From positions 1 to 64,000 of the forward strand of contig CANGTU010000001.1 of the NCBI GenBank assembly GCA_947456965.1: DNA of 64,000 nucleotides, given 5' to 3'. The notes below the pieces were generated by a model. The model was not told the DNA's origin. It saw nothing but the letters and a program-made list of their open reading frames with translations, and did no database searches. The translations under genes were made by a program, and so were the position numbers. This DNA comes from Flavobacteriales bacterium. GTDB lineage: Bacteria > Bacteroidota > Bacteroidia > Flavobacteriales_D > Sanyastnellaceae. Numbering within the stretch: position 1 is the stretch's first letter; every line of letters starts with the position of its first letter. Below are positions 41,683-49,405 of this stretch, one piece after another.

Positions 41683-42739
41683 CGTGTTCGTCGGTTTCTT
41701 CAAGTTGGGCTATCCTGTAGTGAATAGAATAGAGCCAGTATCCCAGCAGAATCCATCCCAGCACAGCGGGATAGAAAACGGTGCGGAGGGAACTGTCGAG
41801 GTCATACTGTGAAAAGGCTGGGTTACCGCTTTTACCTGGATGCAGCCCTTCGGCAAATCGAGGCATGATCATCAGCAGGATGACCATGAGCACGGCCGCG
41901 AAAATGTTGAAGATGGCCGCCAGACGGGCGCGTTTTTCCTCATCCTCGATAGAAGACCGAAGGATAAAATAGGCAGCGTACACGAGAAATACCACCATGG
42001 CCCCATTCAGTTGCGGGTCCATTGTCCACCACGCCCCCCATGTGAACCGCGCCCAGATGCTGCCTGTAACCAAACCGAGCAAACAAAACAGCATACCTGA
42101 GGACGCGTATATCCGCGCTCTGCGGTCGGCTGAAAGCACCTTCTTGTATTGATGCACATCGGTGGTCTCTTGTCCCATGGCCCGGAGCGTTTTGATGCTG
42201 AGTGCCATGGAAAAGAGCATCAGCACAAACATGGTGAACCACATCGGCACGTGCCACATGATGTTCCGTATCGTTTCAAACAATATGATCTGGAACGGAA
42301 AGCCGAATGCGGCGTGTTCATCACTGACTACATTCACGTTGCATCCTGCAGGGCGCGCGACAGGGTCTGTGGCAAATCCCCTGTGAGATACTGCTTTGCC
42401 TACATAGACGGTCCCGTCATGCGGAGTATTGGCGTAGAAGGCGAAGCTGACCGATGGCAGCGTGTCCGGCAGTTCCACGGTGGCCGAGGCATGTGTATTA
42501 TCCGTCACTTCTGTTATAGTGGCGCAGAAAAAGGTGCTGTCCACCGCTACAAAAAGCTGCAGCTCACTGCGCTGCTCAAGAAAGGATGTATTGTATCCGA
42601 TGAATGTGAAGGAGTTCAGACCGGGATGCAGGGTCTCCGTGCGCACATCCAGTCCGCCGGGAATTAGAGGATGAACCATTCCGGCTATCGCCGTGTAAAC
42701 GAGGAGAAGGATGCAAATGACCTTGAGCCAGACTTTCAT
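41675..42739 (-). CDS. ccmC: Heme handling protein CcmC with N-terminal periplasmic extension
   Basis: A 354-residue membrane protein. Residues about 150-345 carry the six-helix CcmC core with the tryptophan-rich heme-binding motif WARFTWGAWWTMDPQLN near 227 and flanking conserved His residues (MWHVPMWF near 163). Unlike typical CcmC (about 230-250 aa) it has an extra ~130 residues at the N-terminus: a signal-like helix and a beta-rich periplasmic domain (HPGLNSFTFIGYNTSF to HDGTVYVGKAVSHRGF). This extension is unexplained but may be usual in Bacteroidota. CcmC attaches heme to CcmE. It is 30 nt downstream of ccmB. Confidence 0.92.
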   Translation of the reverse strand: MKVWLKVICILLLVYTAIAGMVHPLIPGGLDVRTETLHPGLNSFTFIGYNTSFLEQRSELQLFVAVDSTFFCATITEVTDNTHASATVELPDTLPSVSFAFYANTPHDGTVYVGKAVSHRGFATDPVARPAGCNVNVVSDEHAAFGFPFQIILFETIRNIMWHVPMWFTMFVLMLFSMALSIKTLRAMGQETTDVHQYKKVLSADRRARIYASSGMLFCLLGLVTGSIWARFTWGAWWTMDPQLNGAMVVFLVYAAYFILRSSIEDEEKRARLAAIFNIFAAVLMVILLMIMPRFAEGLHPGKSGNPAFSQYDLDSSLRTVFYPAVLGWILLGYWLYSIHYRIAQLEETDEHDA

Positions 42740-42769
42740 GGGGTGATTGCCGGGCGCGATACCCGGAAT

Positions 42770-43423
42770 TTAATCGCGCCAAAGGTAGGGGAAGAGGACC
42801 AGTGACAGGATGAGAAACGCCGCATTCAGGACCAGCAGAATGAGCAGGTTCAGTCCGTTTTCGGACCAGGATAATCCGTCCATGGCAAAGCGGGAAAAGC
42901 GCACCATGGTAATCATCAGGGGCATGACCACCGGAAAGCCGAGAACGGCTACAAGTCCGGCACCCGCTCCCGAGCGGAATACCAGTCCGGCGAGGAAAGT
43001 GAGGGCCATTCCCAGTCCGGTGCTTCCCAGGAGTAATCCGGTCAGGAACTGTCCCATATCCGCATCGGAGAAAACACCTGTGCCGAAGAAAAACAGGAAC
43101 AGCGCGAAGCTCATGCCGTTGAGCAGGGCGGCTTGAAGACCGTAATAGATCATTTTGGCCAGCATGATCTGGCGCGGAGAGGCGAGTGTGTAGAGGTAAT
43201 ACAATGTGCCGCCGGTCTCTTGATGAAAGGTGCGTTGGAGGGCGTTGAATGCAGTGAATAGAGCCGTAATCCAGAGAAGTGCATTCCATACATCAGGCGC
43301 TTCAATGGACTGAAGGGCCAGATAGCACACAAACACGGTGGCCAGGACGTAAAGCAGCACCCCGGCAAGGGCGTGCTTTTGCCTCCATTCGAGCTGTATT
43401 TCCTTTTTCAGGAGGGAAAACAT
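42770..43423 (-). CDS. ccmB: Heme exporter protein CcmB
   Basis: A 217-residue ABC-type membrane permease with about six transmembrane helices. It begins MFSLLKKEIQLEWRQKHALAG and contains the CcmB-type FNALQRTFHQETGGTLYYLYTLASPRQIML segment and GFPVVMPLMI. It normally works with the ATPase CcmA to release holo-CcmE; no ccmA is present in this window. As first gene of the ccmBCDEF-EamA operon it has its own promoter-like box immediately upstream, giving a predicted leaderless transcript. Confidence 0.92.
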   Translation of the reverse strand: MFSLLKKEIQLEWRQKHALAGVLLYVLATVFVCYLALQSIEAPDVWNALLWITALFTAFNALQRTFHQETGGTLYYLYTLASPRQIMLAKMIYYGLQAALLNGMSFALFLFFFGTGVFSDADMGQFLTGLLLGSTGLGMALTFLAGLVFRSGAGAGLVAVLGFPVVMPLMITMVRFSRFAMDGLSWSENGLNLLILLVLNAAFLILSLVLFPYLWRD

Positions 43424-43427
43424 GAAG

Positions 43428-43435
43428 CGAAAGTA
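43428..43435 (-). promoter_or_regulatory. Promoter -7-like box, predicted leaderless start of ccm operon
   Basis: On the minus strand TACTTTCG followed by CTTC and then ATG at 43423. One mismatch to TAnnTTTG, and the same 4-nt spacing seen at four other genes. Confidence 0.4.
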
Positions 43436-43665
43436 GTGTTTTGCGCGGAGGGCTTTGGAGAGTTCAGATTCTCATCCTGGCGATTCTATTATTCGGCAAC
43501 TGCAGGAAGCGACTAGCGCTTTCCGTGTTCAGAGATTTCACCGGACCTCGTCGTAAAAGCTCCTGAATTGCAGGCATATCCAAACGGGAGACCACTGAGC
43601 GCATAGATATCAGCGACAAGTTCCGGGGGTTGTGCTGATTCCCGGGAAGACAGGAGCATTCGCCC
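43436..43665. other. Gap between split transketolase and ccm operon
   Basis: About 230 bp without a recognisable gene. A 46-codon minus-strand frame (start 43604) exists but has no supporting feature. No strong terminator is seen after the transketolase C-subunit, so some read-through into the ccm genes is possible. Confidence 0.3.
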
Positions 43666-44616
43666 TCAGTGTCCGGCCATGAACTTGCCCAAGGCGATAA
43701 CATCCTTGCTGCCCAGTCCATATTTCTCCATCAACTGATCGGGAGTTCCGCTTTCTCCGAAGGAATCATGCACTCCAATGAAACCCATTTTTGTGGGGTG
43801 ATTGCGTGACAGGCATTGTGCCACCAGCGCTCCTAAACCACCATTGATCTGATGTTCTTCAGCGACGATTACTTTGCCGGTTTTGCGCGCACTGCGGATG
43901 ATCAGTTCTTCATCCAGCGGCTTGATCGTGTGGATATTGATCAGGTCCACGGAGATACCTTCTTTTTCCAGTTCGCGTGCCGCCTCGATGGACTTCCACA
44001 CGAGGTGTCCGGTGGCGATGATGGTGAGGTCGCTTCCCTCGTGGATATGCCAGCCTTTTCCGATCACAAAGGGCTGGTCCTGCGGCACGAAGACGGGCAC
44101 TTTCGGCCTTCCGAAGCGCAGGTAAACAGGCCCCTGATGGTCGGCAATAGCCAGAGTGGCGGCCTTAGTCTGATTGTAGTCACATGGATTGATCACCACC
44201 ATGCCGGGCAGCATGCTCATCATGCCCACATCTTCCAGAATCTGATGTGTGGCGCCATCTTCACCGAGTGTGAGTCCGGCATGTGAGGCGCATATCTTGA
44301 CGTTCTTTCCGCTATATGCGATACTTTGACGGATTTGATCATATACGCGTCCGGTGGAGAAATTGGCGAATGTACCGGTGAAGGGAATGAATCCTCCTAT
44401 GGTGAGTCCGGCGGCCACTCCCATCATATTCGCTTCGGCAATGCCCACCTGAAAGAAGCGGTTGGGGAATTCCTTCTGAAAGGCATCCATTTTTAATGAA
44501 CCGATGAGATCGGCACACAATCCAACTACTTTGGGATTGGTGCGCCCGAGCTCGAGTAATCCTGCTCCGAAACCGGAGCGTGTATCATTGGAACTGGTGG
44601 GGTTGAAATCAAGCAT
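43666..44616 (-). CDS. Transketolase, C-terminal subunit
   Basis: A 316-residue protein covering the pyrimidine-binding and C-terminal domains of transketolase. [29 protein letters not shown] holds the conserved Glu that activates thiamine diphosphate; [23 protein letters not shown] and VPVFVPQD follow, with the C-terminal regulatory-like domain from about 185 ([15 protein letters not shown]). Together with the upstream N-terminal subunit gene (36 nt away) it forms a split transketolase for the non-oxidative pentose phosphate pathway, a layout also found in other bacteria and archaea. Confidence 0.93.
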   Translation of the reverse strand: MLDFNPTSSNDTRSGFGAGLLELGRTNPKVVGLCADLIGSLKMDAFQKEFPNRFFQVGIAEANMMGVAAGLTIGGFIPFTGTFANFSTGRVYDQIRQSIAYSGKNVKICASHAGLTLGEDGATHQILEDVGMMSMLPGMVVINPCDYNQTKAATLAIADHQGPVYLRFGRPKVPVFVPQDQPFVIGKGWHIHEGSDLTIIATGHLVWKSIEAARELEKEGISVDLINIHTIKPLDEELIIRSARKTGKVIVAEEHQINGGLGALVAQCLSRNHPTKMGFIGVHDSFGESGTPDQLMEKYGLGSKDVIALGKFMAGH

Positions 44617-44652
44617 AGGTTGTAGCGTAGAGACTGGAGAACAGAAACTGAA

Positions 44653-45498
44653 TCATGAATAGTCGGCGATGGTTTCGGGAAGTTGGTTGAGCGCTCGCGC
44701 AAGCTCTTCATCGTTTGGTGCTACGCCATGCCATTTGTGCGTGCCTTCCATGAAGTCGACGCCTTTGCCCATCTCGGTCTTCATGAGGATGATGGTGGGC
44801 TTACCCTTGCCTGTTATGGTTCTGGCCTGTTCAATTGTCTGGATAACGGCCTGAAGATCGTTGCCGTTCATTTCAAGTGTTTGCCATCCGAATGCTTCCC
44901 ATTTGGCCCTCAGGTTGCCGAGCGACATCACCTGGTCGGTACTGCCGTCGATCTGCTGACCATTCACATCAATGGTGCTGATCAGGTTGTCCACTTTGTG
45001 ATGTGCTGCGTACATGGCTGCTTCCCAGATCTGTCCCTCCTGCATTTCCCCGTCGCCGTGTAGCGAAAAGATGAGCTTATCGTCGCCATTCAGCTTCTTG
45101 GCCTGTGCAGCGCCGATGGCCACAGAAAGTCCTTGTCCAAGGGAACCGCTCGACATCCGCACGCCGGGAAGTCCTTCATGCGTTGTCGGATGGCCCTGCA
45201 GACGGGTGTTGATTTTGCGGAATGTGGTCAACTCGCTGGTGGGAAAGTAGCCTCTGCGGCTCAGTACGCTGTACCACACCGGACTGATGTGACCGTTGCT
45301 CAGGAAGAACAGGTCTTCTCCAATACCATCCATATTCCATCTGGAAGGATCAATGCGTAAGTGATGAAAATAGAGGGCGACAAAGAACTCGGTGCAGCCG
45401 AGGCTGCCTCCGGGGTGGCCGCTGTTGACGGCATGGACCATGCGCACAATGTCACGTCGGACCTGCGAGCAGAGTTCAGGAAGGGAAGGATGGGACAT
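44653..45498 (-). CDS. Transketolase, N-terminal subunit
   Basis: A 281-residue protein covering the thiamine diphosphate-binding domain. HPGGSLGCTEFFVALYF, LSNGHISPVWYSVL, MSSGSLGQGLSVAIGAA and the ThDP/metal motif HGDGEMQEGQIWEAAMYAAHHKVDN are all visible. It pairs with the next gene, the C-terminal half. ATG 45498 starts six codons inside the longer frame (45516); both are possible, but a TACTTTTG promoter box overlaps the longer start region at 45516-45523 and argues for 45498. Confidence 0.92.
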   Translation of the reverse strand: MSHPSLPELCSQVRRDIVRMVHAVNSGHPGGSLGCTEFFVALYFHHLRIDPSRWNMDGIGEDLFFLSNGHISPVWYSVLSRRGYFPTSELTTFRKINTRLQGHPTTHEGLPGVRMSSGSLGQGLSVAIGAAQAKKLNGDDKLIFSLHGDGEMQEGQIWEAAMYAAHHKVDNLISTIDVNGQQIDGSTDQVMSLGNLRAKWEAFGWQTLEMNGNDLQAVIQTIEQARTITGKGKPTIILMKTEMGKGVDFMEGTHKWHGVAPNDEELARALNQLPETIADYS

Positions 45499-45515
45499 GC
45501 GTTGGTTGAATGGCA

Positions 45516-45523
45516 CAAAAGTA
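45516..45523 (-). promoter_or_regulatory. Promoter -7 box for transketolase genes
   Basis: On the minus strand TACTTTTG, an exact TAnnTTTG match, 17 nt before the ATG at 45498. Confidence 0.5.
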
Positions 45524-45572
45524 CCTGCTCACTTGCCCCGCCTGGTTGGTGTGTATGAATTGTGGAAAAATG

Positions 45573-45598
45573 AAAAATGGCCAGTAATGGCCATTTTT
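45573..45598 (-). terminator. Rho-independent terminator
   Basis: AAAAATGGCCA-gtaa-TGGCCATTTTT, a perfect 11-bp stem. The U-rich 3' arm continues TTTTTC on the minus strand, terminating the outer-membrane protein gene that ends at 45623 before the transketolase promoter. Confidence 0.8.
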
Positions 45599-45622
45599 CG
45601 GTTTCCGGGTACAGCACGTTGG

Positions 45623-46564
45623 CTAGTCCCTGTTTACTAACTTCTTGGATGCAAACGCAACTCCAAAGTGCACATTGATCATTTCGCTCGGGCCGAACTG
45701 CACATGGGGAATACGCGAATAATCCAGGCCATAAGAAACGTACATCGATTTGAACTGGGCAAGTTTGGCAATTCGCTCTAAATTAATCCTGAATCCGATG
45801 TTTTGGGTCGAAACGCCGGCATCATCCATCGAAACGTCAACACGGGTATTCGACTGGGTGAAATCACTGACAAGACTATACAGGTCAGCTACATTGCTGA
45901 AGGCATAGATCAGATCAGCATTCAGGCGCACCGAACGGTATGCAAATCGATCAAAGGACTTGCCATTGAAACTTTCGGAACCGAATGCAACAGACAGGTT
46001 GGATAATAATCCGAGCCCGAGATACATTCCCGTATAGCGCTGGTTCGTGCCCCGGTCAAAATTACGTTCGTCATAATTGGATTCATTCGAGAACACACTA
46101 CCCAGCCGGCAGTGCTCAATGCCCCCGTTTACGATGATTTCCTTGCCCACATTGACGGGTATGTCTTTGGTGTATTGGACGGTGACCGCTCCCGGATAGC
46201 CAGCCCCTTTTACTCCCAGAAGAAGTTTTTTTTCCTTGGCTGAGGACCATTGCACCAGAGAATACTGGTATCCCAATCGCATAATCAACCCATTTCCTTC
46301 TTCTCCCTCAGCGACATAGGGTAACGTAAGACGGACCTGAGCGGAAGATTTGACATTGAGCCGATACTGGCTGTATAATCTCGCACCGAAAACATTACCG
46401 ATGTTCATGGGTGCGATATAGAATTCTGCCTTGGGAAGAACCACCGGATCGTTATGGTACACCTTTACAACGCCGGGTTCAAATGCATATTCCTTTTGAC
46501 CGAACATGGAAATCGGGGCAATCAGTGCAGAAATCAGAGTTAAGCTAAGGACAGTTAATTTCAT
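45623..46564 (-). CDS. Outer membrane beta-barrel protein, unknown
   Basis: A 313-residue protein with a signal peptide (MKLTVLSLTLISALIAPISMFGQ). The mature part alternates aromatic and polar residues in strand-like runs (RLGYQYSLVQWS, GMYLGLGLLSNLSVAFGS, IGFRINLERI, MINVHFGVAFASKKL), as expected for an outer-membrane beta-barrel. No specific family is recognised; it is not a clear PorP/SprF homologue. A terminator follows it and another lies upstream of it, so it is monocistronic. Confidence 0.65.
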   Translation of the reverse strand: MKLTVLSLTLISALIAPISMFGQKEYAFEPGVVKVYHNDPVVLPKAEFYIAPMNIGNVFGARLYSQYRLNVKSSAQVRLTLPYVAEGEEGNGLIMRLGYQYSLVQWSSAKEKKLLLGVKGAGYPGAVTVQYTKDIPVNVGKEIIVNGGIEHCRLGSVFSNESNYDERNFDRGTNQRYTGMYLGLGLLSNLSVAFGSESFNGKSFDRFAYRSVRLNADLIYAFSNVADLYSLVSDFTQSNTRVDVSMDDAGVSTQNIGFRINLERIAKLAQFKSMYVSYGLDYSRIPHVQFGPSEMINVHFGVAFASKKLVNRD

Positions 46565-46614
46565 AGATCAGGTTTTATTTTCATAAATATACTCACTGTC
46601 CCTGAAAACGACAA

Positions 46615-46642
46615 AACCCCGTGGGCGCCTGCTCACGGGGGT
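46615..46642 (-). terminator. Rho-independent terminator of yceI-like gene
   Basis: On the minus strand a stem of about 10 bp, CCCCGTGAGC against GCCCACGGGG with one G-U pair and loop AGGC, is followed by TTTTGTCGTTTT. It lies 20 nt after the YceI-family stop. Confidence 0.75.
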
Positions 46643-46663
46643 TGGTATTCAGTCTATGAGTGC

Positions 46664-47245
46664 TCACTTGCGCGCCGCGAGGGACACGTCGAGCGTGAAC
46701 TCGTCATAGATAGTCTTGTCGCCGAGGTTCTCGAAAAACGCACCGGATCCAAAACGCACATCGTACTCTGATCGGTCGATCGTGATTTTCCCGCTCGCGG
46801 CCATGTTGCCATCCTTTTCTACCACGAGAGCGTTGAACTTGATTTCCTTGGTGGTTTCCTTGATCGTGAGGTTGCCTGTAATCTTATGGTTGCCTTTGGT
46901 ATCTATAGGAATGGCCTTGGTGATGACGAAACGCGCTGTAGGATACTTATCTGCTGCAAAGAAGTCGGCGCTTTTGAGGTGGCCGATCAGTTTTCCACCG
47001 GTTTCGGCATCGAGGTCGGTGCAGGTGATGCTGCTCATGTCTATTTCGAACGAACCGCCGGTGAGTTTGCCCTCGGCATAGGTAAGTGTGCCGTTCTTGA
47101 CAGCAATACTGCCTGTGTGAAAGCCCGTAACTTTTTCGCCGCGCCAGGTTACCTTGCTGACCGTGGGGTCAACGGTGAAGATGTTGGATGTAGTTGCCGC
47201 TGTGAGCAGCAGGGCTGCGGCAATGGGTAGGAACAAGAATTTCAT
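46664..47245 (-). CDS. YceI family protein
   Basis: A 193-residue periplasmic lipocalin-like protein with signal peptide (KFLFLPIAAALLLTAATTSN). YceI-type motifs are VDPTVSKVTWRGEKVTGFHTGSI, FEIDMSSITCTDLD, HLKSADFFAADKYPTARFVIT and ITGNLTIKETTKEIKFNALV. Relatives bind long isoprenoid chains such as polyprenyl pyrophosphate or ubiquinone precursors; function here is not defined. It is transcribed alone, with a terminator behind it and an FNR/CRP-like palindrome about 60 nt before its start. Confidence 0.92.
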   Translation of the reverse strand: MKFLFLPIAAALLLTAATTSNIFTVDPTVSKVTWRGEKVTGFHTGSIAVKNGTLTYAEGKLTGGSFEIDMSSITCTDLDAETGGKLIGHLKSADFFAADKYPTARFVITKAIPIDTKGNHKITGNLTIKETTKEIKFNALVVEKDGNMAASGKITIDRSEYDVRFGSGAFFENLGDKTIYDEFTLDVSLAARK

Positions 47246-47302
47246 GGTGTTGATGTTATTTAATTAGCAGGCAAATCAACTGCGCATGAAGCTACAGGTT
47301 CA

Positions 47303-47316
47303 TTGACCAAGATCAA
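47303..47316. promoter_or_regulatory. CRP/FNR-type palindrome upstream of the yceI-like gene
   Basis: TTGACCAAGATCAA matches the FNR/DNR consensus TTGATnnnnATCAA with one mismatch. It lies 58-71 nt before the yceI-like ATG (47245, minus strand) and overlaps the stop of nhaA. Confidence 0.4.
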
Positions 47317-48653
47317 CTTTGTGGGGCCGAAGGGTGAGCTGAACGTACAATGAGATAGCCTCCGATGCTCGCGAATACTGATGCAGCGAGGATGCCAATC
47401 TTGGCCTGCACAAGGGTAGTGGTATCGTCAAAGGCGAGATCAGCGACAAACAGAGACATCGTAAATCCAATACCGGCAAGCAGTGATGCACCCAACAGAT
47501 GACGCTTTCCCATTCCCTGAGGAAGTGTACACCATCCTAAGTGGATCATTAGCCATGAAGTTCCTGCCACACCTGCAAACTTTCCGATCAGCAGGCCCGT
47601 GAATATTCCCACGGTGACACCGCCTCCGATTTGTCCGAGAGCCTCCGGGCTGATACTCACGCCCGCATTGCTGAATGCGAATATGGGCATGATCACAAAA
47701 GCGACCAGAGGGTGCATAGCATGCTCCAGCCGTTGCAAAGGTGTTAGCGCTTTTTCCGACAGATCGCGAACTTCCTGGATCACGTGCTGCTGTTCGGGGG
47801 TGACTGTCCTGACCTGATTGGTTTCTGCGCGGCTGAATTTCTCCGATAACTCGGCGAGTTTTCTGGCGTAGGTGGTATCGGACACCCGCACACCCGCCGG
47901 AATGGTGAATGCTGCAAGCACCGCGGCAATTGTCGCATGGACACCCGACATGAGAAAGGCCATCCACAGTCCGCCAATGCCAACAATTCCATAGAACACC
48001 GTGTTGCGAACGCCCATGCGATTGGCGGTGATGAGCACGGCCAGAAAGAGACCGCCGGCAAGCAGACTTCCTGCGTGAATTTCAGATGTGTAGAAGAATG
48101 CGATGACCAGCACGGCGCCCAGATCATCAGCAATGGCGAGCGCTGTGAGGAACACCTTGAGCGAAAGTGGAACGCGGTCGCCCAACAGGTACAAGACCCC
48201 TAGCGCGAAGGCAATATCAGTTGCCATCGGAATGCCCCAACCGGCGGCCTCAGGACCGGACGGATTGAACAGCTTATAGAGCAAAGCCGGCACCAGCATA
48301 CCGCCTGCCGCCGCTGCCAGTGGGAGAAGGGCTTTGCGTGGATTGCGGAGCTCACCGGCCACGAGTTCGCGCTTGAGCTCAAGTCCGACCACAAAGAAGA
48401 AGATGGCCATCAGGCCATCGTTGATCCAGTGGTGCAGACTCTTGTGAAGTCCGGCATCTCCAATTCCAACATATACGGGCATCTCCCAGAAGTGGTGGTA
48501 GGCGTCCTTCCATGATGAGTTAGCCAGCACCATAGCCATGGCTGCTGACCCGAAAAGCAGCAGTCCGCTTGTTGTGCTCCTGCCCAGAAAGCGCTTCATG
48601 GGATGGATGACCCAGCGCTCCACAGGGGTGAGGGTGGATGGACGCCCCGTCAT
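47313..48653 (-). CDS. nhaA: Na+/H+ antiporter NhaA
   Basis: A 446-residue inner-membrane antiporter with about 12 transmembrane segments. The ion-binding Asp pair is in FLTALAIADDLGAVLVIAFFYT; GLELKRELVAGEL and AAAGGMLVPALLY are further NhaA signatures. The helix-IV/XI crossing regions (GWGIPMATDIAFALGVL and FAGVAGTSW) are intact. A cytoplasmic loop of about 60 residues near 260-310 (RAETNQVRTVTPEQQHVI) is longer than in E. coli (388 aa). The ATG overlaps the stop of the preceding barrel gene (ATGA), indicating one transcript. Confidence 0.96.
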   Translation of the reverse strand: MTGRPSTLTPVERWVIHPMKRFLGRSTTSGLLLFGSAAMAMVLANSSWKDAYHHFWEMPVYVGIGDAGLHKSLHHWINDGLMAIFFFVVGLELKRELVAGELRNPRKALLPLAAAAGGMLVPALLYKLFNPSGPEAAGWGIPMATDIAFALGVLYLLGDRVPLSLKVFLTALAIADDLGAVLVIAFFYTSEIHAGSLLAGGLFLAVLITANRMGVRNTVFYGIVGIGGLWMAFLMSGVHATIAAVLAAFTIPAGVRVSDTTYARKLAELSEKFSRAETNQVRTVTPEQQHVIQEVRDLSEKALTPLQRLEHAMHPLVAFVIMPIFAFSNAGVSISPEALGQIGGGVTVGIFTGLLIGKFAGVAGTSWLMIHLGWCTLPQGMGKRHLLGASLLAGIGFTMSLFVADLAFDDTTTLVQAKIGILAASVFASIGGYLIVRSAHPSAPQS

Positions 48654-49288
48654 TGCGGCACGTCATTCAGCCGCGGCCTGCGAAAACCGAAGCGCTCCGG
48701 CTTACGTCCGAACATATAGAATACGCCGGCCTGCAGGTAGCTGTTGTTCAGTTCAACGTCGCCTGTTGTATTGATCCTGCGACTGCCATAGTAATAGCGA
48801 ATGTGGAAGCCTGCGCCGAACAGGGCCTGAAACCCGAGGTCCACAAAAGGTCCCGCATCCCCGGCGGCGAAGTTGGCACTGGCATCGATGTCGCGGGAGT
48901 TGCCATTCACCCGATAGGTTTCATTGGCTTGCAGCATCGCGGAGTACTGATATCCAAAACCGGTGTGCCAGCGTTGACGAATTCTGAACTTTATCTGAAG
49001 AGGCAGTGCGAGATGAGTGGTCCTGAGCTGGTAAGAGGTAATGGCTCCCTGATCTTCACGAACGGCACCAGTTCCGATCACCAGCACATCGGCCTGAAGC
49101 GCTGCACGATACCGGAAGATGTTCAGAGATACCGCCCCGCCACCGAAGTATCGGATGGTGGGCGAGAAGTCACTATCGCCGCGAATGGTGGTGGCGACCA
49201 TACCAAAGGAGGGCCCGTAGTTAAGCTGGGCTGATGATTCCACAGTCAGGAAGATGAACAACAGAAATAGTGCAGCAAGGTGTTTCAT
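48650..49288 (-). CDS. PorT-like outer membrane beta-barrel protein
   Basis: A 212-residue protein with signal peptide (LAALFLLFIFLTVESSAQ) and an eight-stranded barrel-like pattern: NYGPSFGMVATTI, YFGGGAVSLNIF, LQIKFRIRQRWHTGFGYQYS, FVDLGFQALFGAGFHIRYYYG, LQAGVFYMF. It belongs to the broad 'outer membrane beta-barrel/PorT' group of Bacteroidota; PorT itself is a T9SS component, but this gene is not clearly an orthologue. ATG 49288 gives the signal peptide. It is the first gene of a two-gene unit with nhaA. Confidence 0.7.
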   Translation of the reverse strand: MKHLAALFLLFIFLTVESSAQLNYGPSFGMVATTIRGDSDFSPTIRYFGGGAVSLNIFRYRAALQADVLVIGTGAVREDQGAITSYQLRTTHLALPLQIKFRIRQRWHTGFGYQYSAMLQANETYRVNGNSRDIDASANFAAGDAGPFVDLGFQALFGAGFHIRYYYGSRRINTTGDVELNNSYLQAGVFYMFGRKPERFGFRRPRLNDVPQ

Positions 49289-49329
49289 ACTCGGAAAGGA
49301 TGAACAGGCTAATTCAGAATAATGGTCAT

Positions 49330-49337
49330 CAAAGGTA
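49330..49337 (-). promoter_or_regulatory. Promoter -7 box for the barrel-nhaA unit
   Basis: TACCTTTG on the minus strand, an exact TAnnTTTG match, 41 nt before the ATG at 49288. Confidence 0.45.
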
Positions 49338-49374
49338 TGCACCCAGGGCTTCGCGCCCCTCCCCTTTGAATGCC

Positions 49375-49382
49375 TATCTTCG
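49375..49382 (+). promoter_or_regulatory. Promoter -7-like box for ychF
   Basis: TATCTTCG (one mismatch to TAnnTTTG) followed by CGGC, 23 nt before the ychF ATG at 49406. Confidence 0.4.
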
Positions 49383-49405
49383 CGGCCGCTAAAACGAACG
49401 CTCAG

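Noticed and set aside
43464-43721. 85-codon minus-strand frame between ccmB and transketolase
   Set aside because: Mostly overlaps the transketolase C-terminus; the remaining 46 codons have no supporting evidence.
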